From positions 1 to 8,291 of the forward strand of contig CAMLFJ010000118.1 in assembly GCA_946479205.1 (NCBI GenBank): DNA of 8,291 nucleotides, written 5' to 3'. Made by a program: the position numbers and the translations under genes. Numbering within the stretch: the first letter of the stretch is position 1; each line of letters opens with the position of its first letter. This DNA is from an uncultured bacterium. GTDB lineage: Bacteria > Methylomirabilota > Methylomirabilia > Rokubacteriales > CSP1-6. Positions 1 to 6,585 of the stretch are shown piece by piece. The notes under the pieces are model-generated. The model searched no databases. It saw only the letters and a list, made by a program, of their open reading frames with translations, and was not told the origin of the DNA.

Positions 1-190
1 TGCGGTTGAGGCCGGGCTCGAGCCGGCGCACGTCGTCGAGCAGCGCCCCGACCGCGCCCGCGGGCAGGAACCGGGGGATGAACAGGAACTCGTCCTGCCC
101 CCAGTACTCGCGCGCGAGCGCGGGCACGTCGAGGCGGTCGAGGGCCGCGTCGATCTCGGCGGCGAACGCGCGGGTCCCGGACGTGGTCAC
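1..190 (-). CDS. Phytanoyl-CoA dioxygenase-like protein, N-terminal part (cut by window edge)
   Basis: Only the first 63 codons are present; the gene runs off the left edge. I chose the GTG at 190-188 because it overlaps the stop of the upstream oxidoreductase as GTGA (4-base overlap) and has a purine-rich GGTGGAG (202-196) five bases before it. The N-terminus has an amphipathic helix (FAAEIDAALDRL) followed by EYWGQDEFLFIPRFLP (residues 28-43) and a helix GALLDDVRRL. This pattern, a helix and then 'D-x-F-L-F-I-x-x-F-L', is the usual opening of PhyH-type 2-oxoglutarate/Fe(II) dioxygenases, in which the first strand of the fold reads like 'GFvvvrgfls'. The diagnostic HxD...H iron-binding residues lie outside the window, so the family call is inference. 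If correct, it would hydroxylate an unknown small molecule in the cytoplasm, co-translated with the molybdoenzyme. Confidence 0.5.
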   Translation of the reverse strand, partial: MTTSGTRAFAAEIDAALDRLDVPALAREYWGQDEFLFIPRFLPAGAVGALLDDVRRLEPGLNR

Positions 191-2238
191 AGGCGCTCCA
201 CCTGCACCAGGTTGGAGTGCAGCGCCGGCCCGCCGCCCATGTCCGCGGTGCGATCGTCGGTGAGCGCGTTGACCCCGCGCCCGCCCGGCTGGTGCTTGTT
301 CCACCAGATCCCCTCCACCACCGCCACCCCCTCGCGCGTGTCGTCGGTCAGCTCGGCGGTGAACCGCGCCTCCCCGCGCGCGCTGCGCACCAGCACCGCG
401 TCGCCGGTCCGGATGCCGCGGGAGGCGGCGTCCCCCGGATGCAGCAGTACCGCGGGGCCGCGCTGGCGGCGGCGCAGCAGCTCGGACTGGCTGAACGACG
501 AGTTGAGGAAGAAGCGATTGGGCGGCACGATGCACTGCAGCGGATAGCGTCGCGTCAGCTCGGTGTGCTCCGGGCCCTCGATCAGCGGCGTGTAGGTGGG
601 CAGCGCGGGCAGGCCCGCCTGGGCCAGCGTCTCCGACAGGAACTCGACCTTGCCGGACGGCGTCGGCGCCCCGTCCGCGAAGGGCAGGTACGGGCGGGCC
701 AGGCGGAGCCGCACCGAGTGCTCCGCCTCGAGCCGCTCGAGGGTGATGCCCTCGATCGAGGGATCGCCCGAGGCGAGCGCCTCGCGGATGAGATCGTCCT
801 CGCTCTTGCTGAAGTGAGGATCGCGCAGCCCCAGCGCGGGCGCGAGCAGGCGGGTGACCGCCCAGTTCGAGCGCGCTAGGCCCTCCGGCGCGATCACCGG
901 GCGGGCGAGCTGCACGTAGAAGTGGCCGTAGGACTTGTAGCAGTCGGTGTGCTCCATGGACGTGGTCGCGGGGAGCACGAGATCGGCGTAGTCGGTGGTA
1001 TCGGTGAGGTGCTGCTCGTGCACGACCGTGAAGAGATCCTCGCGGGCGAGCCCCCGGAGCACCGGCTCCTGGTTGGGCACGATCGAGGCCGGGTTCGCGT
1101 TGTACACGTAGAGCGCCTTGACCGGCGGGGCCAGGTCCGGATCGGTGAGCGCGCGCCCGAGCTGGATCATGTTGATCACGCGCGGCGCCGGCTGGGGCAT
1201 GAGGTCCGGCCGCTCGATCACCGCGTTGGAGAGGCCGAACGCGCCGCTCGACGCCAGCAGGGCGCCGCCCGCGGGATGCGCGTAGGCCCCGGTCAGCGCG
1301 GGCAGGCACGCGATGGTCCGGCACGTCATGCCGCCGTTGTCGTGGCGCGAGAGCCCGATCCCCACCCGGAGGAACGAGGCGCGCGTCGACCCGTAGCGGT
1401 GGGCGAAGGCCACGATCTCATCCGCGGTGAGTCCGGTGATCGCGGCCACCCGCTCCGGATCGTACTGCTTGACGTGCTGGGCCAGCGCGGTGAAGCCGAG
1501 GGTCGCGCGCTGGATGTAGTCCTGGTCCACCCGCCCCTCGCCGATGAGCACGTGCATCACGCCCAGGGCCAGCGCCCCGTCCGTCCCCGGCCGCGGCATG
1601 AGATGCCAGTCGGCCTGCCGCGCGGTCGGAGTCCGGTAGGGATCCACGCAGACCACGAAGGCGCCGCGGCGGCGCGCCCGCTTCACCAGCGTCATCGCGT
1701 TGATGTGGGTGTGGGAGGCGTTGATGCCCCAGAGCACGATCAGGTCCGAGTCGACCATCTGCTCGGAGTCGTTGCCGGTCACGGCGCCGAGCGTGCCCTG
1801 CCACCCCGCGTACGCGGTGCTCACGCAGATGGTGCGATCGAGCCGCGAGGCGCCGAGCGCGTAGAAGAGCGCGTGGCCCGCCCGGTTCTGCACCAGGCCG
1901 AGGGTGCCGCCGTAGGAGTACGGCAGGATGGCCTCGGCGCCCCACTGGGCGATCACCCGTCGCCAGCGATGGGCGATCTCCTCCACCGCCTCGTCCCAGC
2001 CGATCGGCTCGAAGCGCCCCTCGCCCTTGGGCCCGACGCGCCGGAGGGGCGTGAGCACCCGGGTCGGCCCGTAGACCCGCTCGGCGTAGTCGTGGACCTT
2101 GCCGCAGATCACACCGCCCGTGAACGGGTGCCGGGCATCGCCGACGACGTCGGTGATGCGCCCCGCCTCCACCGTGACCTGGAGCGCGCACTGCGACGGG
2201 CAATCGTGTGGACACACCGACGGCAGCGTGGTTCGCAT
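187..2238 (-). CDS. Molybdopterin oxidoreductase (DMSO reductase superfamily), 683 aa
   Basis: A redox enzyme expected to bind a bis-molybdopterin guanine dinucleotide and one 4Fe-4S cluster. The cluster ligands are C9, C13, C17 and C45 (CX3CX3CX27C), followed by K47, the lysine that normally lies between cluster and pterin. C138 in TICVSTAYAGW aligns by eye with the molybdenum-ligating cysteine of NapA-type enzymes (HCMASAVAGF), and the downstream DSDLIVLWGINASHTH (163-178) matches the next conserved block. TPSGKVEFLSE and the last ~120 residues, including MGGGPALHSNLVQVE, form the C-terminal dinucleotide-binding domain. There is no in-frame stop that would suggest selenocysteine. The residue after C138 is valine rather than the histidine of formate dehydrogenases, so formate oxidation is unlikely. 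No twin-arginine signal precedes the cluster, so it should be cytoplasmic. No FeS or membrane-anchor subunit gene is adjacent, so its electron partner is unknown. Substrate is not predictable; the family includes BisC-, thiosulfate/polysulfide reductase- and transhydroxylase-like members. The ATG at 2238 lies 8 codons before the first cysteine, and no Shine-Dalgarno is visible. Confidence 0.9.
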   Translation of the reverse strand: MRTTLPSVCPHDCPSQCALQVTVEAGRITDVVGDARHPFTGGVICGKVHDYAERVYGPTRVLTPLRRVGPKGEGRFEPIGWDEAVEEIAHRWRRVIAQWGAEAILPYSYGGTLGLVQNRAGHALFYALGASRLDRTICVSTAYAGWQGTLGAVTGNDSEQMVDSDLIVLWGINASHTHINAMTLVKRARRRGAFVVCVDPYRTPTARQADWHLMPRPGTDGALALGVMHVLIGEGRVDQDYIQRATLGFTALAQHVKQYDPERVAAITGLTADEIVAFAHRYGSTRASFLRVGIGLSRHDNGGMTCRTIACLPALTGAYAHPAGGALLASSGAFGLSNAVIERPDLMPQPAPRVINMIQLGRALTDPDLAPPVKALYVYNANPASIVPNQEPVLRGLAREDLFTVVHEQHLTDTTDYADLVLPATTSMEHTDCYKSYGHFYVQLARPVIAPEGLARSNWAVTRLLAPALGLRDPHFSKSEDDLIREALASGDPSIEGITLERLEAEHSVRLRLARPYLPFADGAPTPSGKVEFLSETLAQAGLPALPTYTPLIEGPEHTELTRRYPLQCIVPPNRFFLNSSFSQSELLRRRQRGPAVLLHPGDAASRGIRTGDAVLVRSARGEARFTAELTDDTREGVAVVEGIWWNKHQPGGRGVNALTDDRTADMGGGPALHSNLVQVERL

Positions 2239-2262
2239 CGAGACGTTAGATTATCATGGGCC
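2239..2262. promoter_or_regulatory. 24-base divergent promoter region between the oxidoreductase and BT1 transporter genes
   Basis: The two divergent start codons are only 24 bases apart, and this is one of the few AT-rich islets in the window. On the plus strand TATCAT (2252-2257) differs from TATAAT at one position and ends five bases before the transporter ATG, which would make that mRNA leaderless or nearly so. On the minus strand GATAAT (2255-2250) also has one mismatch and ends 11 bases before the oxidoreductase ATG. The two hexamers overlap by four bases, so polymerase could serve only one direction at a time. Neither gene has a Shine-Dalgarno here, which fits leaderless initiation. 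No convincing -35 box is seen; upstream contacts would have to lie inside the opposite gene. This is inference from hexamer matches. Confidence 0.4.
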
Positions 2263-3522
2263 ATGCGCGAGCACCCCTTCCAGAGCCCGGAGACCCGCCG
2301 GCTCGCGCTGCTCTTCGGGATCGTCTACTTCGCCCAGGGCATGATCTACCTGCCCGACCAGGTCGTCTCGATCGTGTTCAAGGAGCGCGGCCTCACCGCC
2401 GGCCAGCTCGCCGCGTTCACCTGGATCACCACGATCCCGTGGTTCATCAAGCCGGGCTACGGCCTCCTGTCGGACTTCGTGCCGCTGTTCGGCACGCGAC
2501 GGCGGAGCTACTTCCTGCTCATGTCCGGCCTCGCCGCCGCGTCCGCGCTCGCGTTGAGCCTGATGCCGGGCGCGTCCTACGCCTGGCTCGCGACCATGAT
2601 CACCCTCCTCTGGCTGGGGGTGGGCTTCACCGACGTCCTGACCGACGCGCTCATGGTGGAGAACGGCAAGCGGGTGGGGCTGACCGGCGCGTTCCAGTCC
2701 GTGCAATGGGGAGCGCTGAGCGCGGCGTCGATCCTGGTCGGGGTGGGCGGCGGCTACCTCGCCGAGCGCCGCGCCTTCGCGGCCGCGTTCGCGGTGGTGG
2801 CCTGCTTCCCGATCGTCTCGTTCCTGATGGCCCTCCTGGTGGTGCGGGAGGCCCCCGCGCGCCCGAGCCTCGAAGGCTTCGGCGAGACGTGGGCCGCGGT
2901 CCGCGGGGCGCTCGGCCGCCGCGAGCTGTGGGCGGTGGCGGGCTTCACGTTCTTCTGGGCGTTCAGCCCGTCGTTCGGGCCCGCGTTCTTCTACTACGAG
3001 ACCGACGTCCTCGGCTTCTCCCAGACCTTCATCGGCGTGCTCTCCTCGCTGGGGGCCGCCGCGAGCATCGTGGGCGCGTGGGCCTACGCGCGCCTGTCGC
3101 GGCGGTACTCGCTCAAGCGCCTGATCGTGTGGTCCATCGGCGCGGGCGTGCTGGGCACCCTCGCCTATCTCGTCTACCGGGGACCCGCGTCCGGCATCGC
3201 GATCACGGTGGTCTTCGGCGCGATCGGCATGACCGCCCAGCTCGCGTTCCTGGACCTGGCGGCCAAGGCCTGCCCGCGTCACGCGGAGGCCACGTTCTTC
3301 GCGCTCCTGATGTCGGTCTACAACCTCGGCATGCGGAGCGGGGAGTGGACCGGCGCCAACCTCTACGACTGGCTGGGCTATGCCCCGCTGGTGCTGATCT
3401 CGACCGCGTTCACCGCGGCCGCCTGGCTCCTGGTGCCGCTCGTGCCCATCGACGCCATCCAGGCCGCCGCTCAGGCGTCCGAGCGCTCCTCCCGCTCGAC
3501 CGCTTCCTTGGCCGACTCGTAG
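2263..3522 (+). CDS. BT1-family (folate/biopterin transporter-type) MFS permease, 419 aa
   Basis: A polytopic inner-membrane protein with about 12 hydrophobic segments, starting within residues 13-30 and ending near 395. Several blocks are characteristic of the BT1 branch of the major facilitator superfamily. They are IPWFIKPGYGLLSDFVPLFG (58-77) followed by TRRRSYFLL, FTDVLTDALMVENG (122-135), the QSVQWG block (145-150), FSPSFGPAFFYYETDVLGFS (234-253), and EATFFALLMSVYNLG (342-356). Known BT1 members carry folates, biopterin or related pteridines in Leishmania and plants, but some have other substrates such as S-adenosylmethionine. For bacterial homologues the substrate is mostly unknown, so 'pterin transporter' is a family-based inference. 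I took the ATG at 2263 because it leaves about 12 cytoplasmic residues before the first membrane helix. The open frame extends far upstream to 922, but that part is antisense shadow of the oxidoreductase. The serine-rich polar tail (406-419) overlaps the 3' end of the opposing small gene. Confidence 0.82.
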   Translation: MREHPFQSPETRRLALLFGIVYFAQGMIYLPDQVVSIVFKERGLTAGQLAAFTWITTIPWFIKPGYGLLSDFVPLFGTRRRSYFLLMSGLAAASALALSLMPGASYAWLATMITLLWLGVGFTDVLTDALMVENGKRVGLTGAFQSVQWGALSAASILVGVGGGYLAERRAFAAAFAVVACFPIVSFLMALLVVREAPARPSLEGFGETWAAVRGALGRRELWAVAGFTFFWAFSPSFGPAFFYYETDVLGFSQTFIGVLSSLGAAASIVGAWAYARLSRRYSLKRLIVWSIGAGVLGTLAYLVYRGPASGIAITVVFGAIGMTAQLAFLDLAAKACPRHAEATFFALLMSVYNLGMRSGEWTGANLYDWLGYAPLVLISTAFTAAAWLLVPLVPIDAIQAAAQASERSSRSTASLADS

Positions 3523-3881
3523 GAGCGCCGCAGCCAGCGAATGGCCCGCCCGGTGTCGCGCGGGTCCTCCACGCGGCACTCGACCCAGCCCATCGCGCTC
3601 ATGCGGCGGTGGGGCGAGCAGCCGGCCGCGAGCGCGCGCCGCTGATCCTCCGGCGCGAGGCGGATCCAGAGATCGCTGTCCTTGGCGCGCAGCGGAAAGC
3701 ACGCGAACAGGCGGGGCCCCACGAAGTACCCCCAGCGCCCGAACATCGGGGTGATCCGGACCCGGGGCCACTTGCCGAGCGTCTGGTTCAGCTCGGCCGC
3801 GGGCCCGGTCCCGCCGCGCTCCAGCGTCCGGCGGGTCTTGCGCGCCGAGCCGAGCCCGCGGAACGGCCGGCGCGGGTCCAC
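3471..3881 (-). CDS. Small TfoX-N / YjbR-like protein, 136 aa
   Basis: A hypothetical protein of unknown role. The core PMFGRWGYFVGPRLFACFPL (residues 45-64) followed by SDLWIRL (69-75) resembles the opening of the TfoX N-terminal domain, where an 'MFGG.G.y..G..F' segment precedes a strand reading 'LyLK'. The final helix GRAIRWLRRSYESA (111-124) recalls the 'LL..SY' end of the related MmcQ/YjbR fold. The first ~35 residues are basic (many Arg and Lys) and may bind nucleic acid or may be a poorly conserved tail. The start is a GTG (3881-3879), one base after the TAG of the upstream dehydrogenase, which suggests translational coupling; a later start is possible because the conserved part only begins near residue 36. 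Its 3' end overlaps the transporter tail-to-tail by 52 bases. The family call is by eye and moderate; function is not inferred. Confidence 0.6.
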   Translation of the reverse strand: MDPRRPFRGLGSARKTRRTLERGGTGPAAELNQTLGKWPRVRITPMFGRWGYFVGPRLFACFPLRAKDSDLWIRLAPEDQRRALAAGCSPHRRMSAMGWVECRVEDPRDTGRAIRWLRRSYESAKEAVEREERSDA

Positions 3882-3882
3882 G

Positions 3883-4671
3883 CTAGCTCAGGGGATTCGT
3901 GGGGCCGAGGGCGGTGAGCCCGCCGTCCACGATCGTCGTGTAGCCGGTCACCGCCTCGTTGGCGAGGAGGAACATCACCGCCTGCGCGGCCTCATCCACG
4001 GTGGCGGGACGGCCGATCGGCGTGAGGGTGCCGATCTGGGCGAGCAGGTCCTGGGTGATCAGGCCGCCGCCGAAGCCGGTGGCGAGCAGGCCCGGGGCCA
4101 CCGCGTTGACCCGGATGCGCGAGGGCGCGAGCGCGCGGGCCAGCGACTTGGTGAGCGCGTCGAGGCCGGCCTTGGACGCGGCGTAGGCCATGGACGAGCC
4201 GGTGCCGGTGAACGTCGCCACCGAGGTGATGTTGACGATGGCCCCGCCGCCGCGCCGCTCCATGTGGGGCACCGCGGCGCGCGCGCAGTAGAAGGCGCCG
4301 CGCAGGTTGGTCTTGAGCACGCGGTCCCAGATCTCGTCGGTGAGCGCGTCGAGCTGCCGGTGCGGGACGCGCTGGGTCCAGCCCGCGTTGTTCACCAGGC
4401 AGTCGAGGCCTCCCAGCTCGCGCGCGACCAGGTCGGCCATCGCCCGCACCTCGGCGTCGCGCGTGATGTCGGCCTGGACCGGCAGGGCGCGCACGCCCGC
4501 CTGCTCGGCGAGCTTGGCCGTCTCGTGGGCCGCCGCCTTCGACGTCGAGTAGTTGATCGCCACCGCGGCCCCTTCGCGGGCCAGCGCGAGCACCGTCGCG
4601 CGCCCGATGCCGCGGGCGCCCCCGGTGACCAGCGCGACCTTTCCGGAAAGCCTCGGCCCCGCCGGCGTCAT
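3883..4671 (-). CDS. Short-chain dehydrogenase/reductase, FabG-like (classical SDR), 262 aa
   Basis: An NAD(P)-dependent oxidoreductase acting on an alcohol/ketone pair in the cytoplasm. All classical SDR motifs are present: the glycine-rich nucleotide motif TGGARGIG (16-23), D68 contacting adenine, NNAG (94-97), the structural N122, and the catalytic S150, Y163 and K167 (YAASK). PG follows at 193-194 and the C-terminal IVDGG at 247-251. After the second strand the sequence reads INYSTSKA (39-46) with no acidic residue at the strand end, as in FabG-like enzymes that prefer NADPH. Length is standard for the family. The gene begins 10 bases after the VOC-protein stop and ends 1 base before the next start, so it sits in a tight co-transcribed group; no Shine-Dalgarno is evident. 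With no other fatty-acid synthesis gene adjacent, a true FabG role is not supported; the substrate may be shared with the neighbouring VOC protein or aldo/keto reductase. Confidence 0.92.
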   Translation of the reverse strand: MTPAGPRLSGKVALVTGGARGIGRATVLALAREGAAVAINYSTSKAAAHETAKLAEQAGVRALPVQADITRDAEVRAMADLVARELGGLDCLVNNAGWTQRVPHRQLDALTDEIWDRVLKTNLRGAFYCARAAVPHMERRGGGAIVNITSVATFTGTGSSMAYAASKAGLDALTKSLARALAPSRIRVNAVAPGLLATGFGGGLITQDLLAQIGTLTPIGRPATVDEAAQAVMFLLANEAVTGYTTIVDGGLTALGPTNPLS

Positions 4672-4681
4672 GCGGGAGGGA

Positions 4682-5443
4682 TCAGGGAAAGTGGTAGCGG
4701 GAGATGTGCAGATGCACTCCGTGGGAGGACTGGGGCTCGACGGTCAGCTCGCCCGCCCCGAGCAGCAGCGCGGCCTGGGCGCGCTCGAGCCGCGCGACCA
4801 GCGGCGGCATGTCCGGCGCCACCATGGACAGCGCGACCATGCCTTCCATCCCGCCCACCTCGCTGGCCGGCACCATGAGGAGCGTGCTGCCTCCGGCCCA
4901 GCCGAGCATGGTGCGGGGGCCGCCGTTGACCTCGACCTCGGGCAGGCCGAAGAGATCCTGGTAGGTCTTGGCGGTGTCGTGCGGCGCGGGCGATCCGATC
5001 ACGAGGCGCTTGAAGCGCACCGGCGACTCCGCGTGCGCCGCGCCGGATGCCGGAGTGGCCAGCTCCACGAGCACGCCGTGGCAGGCGCTGGGATGCAGGA
5101 ACCCGATGCGGCCGGCGAGCCCCTCGCGCGGCGCGCGATCGAGCAGGGCCACACTCTTGGAGTGCAGCGCGCTCAGGTCGCCCGCCACGTCCGCGGTCTT
5201 GAAGCAGAGGTGGTGGAGCCCTTCCCCGCGCTTGGCCAGGAACTTCCCGATGGGGCTCTCGGCGCCGAGCGGCTCCAGCAGCTCGATCTCGCTGTCGCCC
5301 GCGGCCAGGAGCGCCGCGCGCACGCCCTGTTCCTTGACCGTCGCCTCGCGCACCAGCGGCAGGCCCAGCGTGTCCCGCCAGAAGCCGTAAGCCTGCGAGA
5401 GACTCTTCACCGCGATCCCGACGTGGTGGATGCTGGTCACCAT
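4682..5443 (-). CDS. Double VOC-domain protein, methylmalonyl-CoA epimerase-like N-terminal half, 253 aa
   Basis: Residues 1-130 look like methylmalonyl-CoA epimerase, which interconverts the (R) and (S) CoA esters using a bound divalent metal. Characteristic stretches are IHHVGIAVKSLSQAYGFWRD (5-24), EIELLEPLG then SPIGKFLAKRGEGLHHLCF (63-81), and GFLHPSACHGVLVELATP (114-131). By alignment with the characterised epimerase the likely metal ligands are H7, E54, H78 and E127, all present. Epimerases are usually about 130-150 residues; here a second half (about 142-250) begins FKRLVIGSPAPHDTAKTYQDLFGLP-like, a second glyoxalase/VOC repeat pair without the same clear metal set. That resembles VOC dioxygenase or glyoxalase halves, so the substrate may not be methylmalonyl-CoA. 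No mutase or propionyl-CoA carboxylase is nearby. The ATG at 5443 gives the expected five residues before the first HHVG strand. It is the first gene of the VOC-SDR-small-protein group. Confidence 0.78.
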   Translation of the reverse strand: MVTSIHHVGIAVKSLSQAYGFWRDTLGLPLVREATVKEQGVRAALLAAGDSEIELLEPLGAESPIGKFLAKRGEGLHHLCFKTADVAGDLSALHSKSVALLDRAPREGLAGRIGFLHPSACHGVLVELATPASGAAHAESPVRFKRLVIGSPAPHDTAKTYQDLFGLPEVEVNGGPRTMLGWAGGSTLLMVPASEVGGMEGMVALSMVAPDMPPLVARLERAQAALLLGAGELTVEPQSSHGVHLHISRYHFP

Positions 5444-5502
5444 GGCGTGCTCACGACGCTCACGCTAGCCGACGAGGCCCAAATTTTCAAGGTCTTTCGC
5501 CC
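5444..5502 (-). promoter_or_regulatory. 59-base gap with possible weak promoter for the VOC-SDR genes
   Basis: This is the only sizeable gap in the minus-strand gene group. Read toward the VOC gene, TTGAAA (5490-5485) matches the -35 consensus except one base, and after 17 bases TAGCGT (5467-5462) is a poor -10 match. The local AAATTTT run is the most AT-rich spot around. Two copies of GTGAGC nine bases apart lie just before the start codon. No hairpin-plus-T-run terminator is seen, so read-through from the upstream aldo/keto reductase gene remains likely. Low confidence. Confidence 0.22.
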
Positions 5503-6585
5503 TCACGCCTGGGAAAAGAGCTTCTCGCTCGGCACGGGCGGCATCGAGACCAGCCCCGCGTTCTCCTCGACGTGGGCCAGGCTGCGCATTCCGCAGAGCG
5601 CGGTCCCCACCCCGGGCGTGGACCGCACGAACTGGAGCGCGCGCTGCGCGTCCGTCCGGAGCCCTTCCAGCACCTGGGCGAGAGCCGGCGGCAGGTTCCG
5701 GGCCAGCTTGCCCTGCAGGATCGACGCGGAGGTCATCACGTAGAGGCCGAGCTGCTCGGCCGCCTGCATGACCGGGATGGTCGCGGCGCCCACGCGCTGG
5801 TTGGCCACCGTGATCGCCTCGGTCATCGCCAGGTTGTACGGGAGCTGGATCACCCCGAAGTGGTGCCGGTCGCCCGCCACCTCGCGCGCCAGGCCCACCA
5901 GCGCGGGCAGCGAGAGATGGTCGGGCGCGGTCGCGGGCTGCCGGAACCCGGTCCAGGTGGCGGCGCCGTACCAGCGGATCTTGCCGTCGCTCACCGCGCT
6001 CTCGAGGAACTCGAAGGCGGCCCGCATGCGCGCCTGGAAGGTCGCCTGGTCCACCGCCCCGAGCTGGGTTTCCGGGTTGTGCACGAAGTAGACGTCGATG
6101 GTCTCCACGCTCAGGTTGGCGCGGCTCCGGTCGAGCTGATCGGCGAGGTAGCGCGGGGCGATGCAGTGGCCGTCGCCCACCACCTCGTCGGGCTTGACGA
6201 TCCCCGCCTTCACGTAGGCGTCCACCGGGTGGGGCATGAACCCGCCCTTGGTCGCGATCAGGACGTCCTCGCGCGCGATCCGCACCTCCCGGGCCAGCGC
6301 GCGGAGCACCGCCCCCACGTTGCGCTCGCTGCGCTGGCGCCGATAGTTGATCGCGGAGTCCACCACGTTGAATCCGAGCTCGAGCGCGCGCCGCACCGCG
6401 GCCTCGTAGGCGCGGTCGGTCGCCTCGTCCTCCGCGCCGAGATAGGTGCCGATCCCGAGCGAGGACAGGGTGAGGCCCTGCCACGTCCGGAAGTGGCCCT
6501 CGCCCGCGCGGGCCCCGCGCCGCGTGCGATAGCCCGCGGTGCCCTCCACCGTCGCGAAGCCCCGGATCGCCGCCGCCTCCGCCAT
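5503..6585 (-). CDS. Aldo/keto reductase, 360 aa
   Basis: A cytoplasmic NADPH-dependent carbonyl reductase with a TIM-barrel fold. The full catalytic tetrad can be placed: D76 and Y81 in VVDSAINY (74-81), K113 in ATKGG (111-115), and H169 in YFVHNPET (166-173). The C-terminal STPGVGTALCGMRSLAHVEE (322-341) is the NADPH-binding region, and the sheet strand GVIQLPYNL (244-252) is typical. About 35 polar, arginine- and glycine-rich residues precede the first barrel strand (TLSSLGIGTYLG, 39-50), which is longer than in many family members. The ATG at 6585-6583 shares one base with the stop of the CopD-type gene (TGATG), and GGGAG (6595-6591) lies five bases before it, so this start is well supported and translationally coupled. 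The much longer open frame upstream of it is an antisense/out-of-frame shadow of that membrane protein. Substrate is unknown. Confidence 0.92.
   Translation of the reverse strand: MAEAAAIRGFATVEGTAGYRTRRGARAGEGHFRTWQGLTLSSLGIGTYLGAEDEATDRAYEAAVRRALELGFNVVDSAINYRRQRSERNVGAVLRALAREVRIAREDVLIATKGGFMPHPVDAYVKAGIVKPDEVVGDGHCIAPRYLADQLDRSRANLSVETIDVYFVHNPETQLGAVDQATFQARMRAAFEFLESAVSDGKIRWYGAATWTGFRQPATAPDHLSLPALVGLAREVAGDRHHFGVIQLPYNLAMTEAITVANQRVGAATIPVMQAAEQLGLYVMTSASILQGKLARNLPPALAQVLEGLRTDAQRALQFVRSTPGVGTALCGMRSLAHVEENAGLVSMPPVPSEKLFSQA

Noticed and set aside
187..2238. Formate dehydrogenase or nitrate reductase as a specific name for the molybdoenzyme
   Set aside because: The residue after C138 is not histidine, no selenocysteine codon is present and no Tat signal exists, so only the superfamily call is justified.
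922..2262. Plus-strand open frame running through the oxidoreductase and in frame with the transporter, as if an 866-residue fusion
   Set aside because: The translation before 2263 is His/Arg/Gly-rich low-complexity shadow of the antisense oxidoreductase, whose own motifs are intact. The BT1 protein begins naturally at 2263.
2254..3917. Long open frames on both strands over the transporter (2254-3771 minus, 2256-3917 plus)
   Set aside because: Compositions are Arg/Pro/Gly/Ala/Glu-rich with no recognisable motif, as expected for shadow frames in very GC-rich DNA; the BT1 frame has clear family signatures.
5444..5502. Rho-independent terminator after the aldo/keto reductase gene
   Set aside because: The AAATTTT run is not preceded by a stable GC-rich hairpin on the coding strand, so a terminator is not supported.
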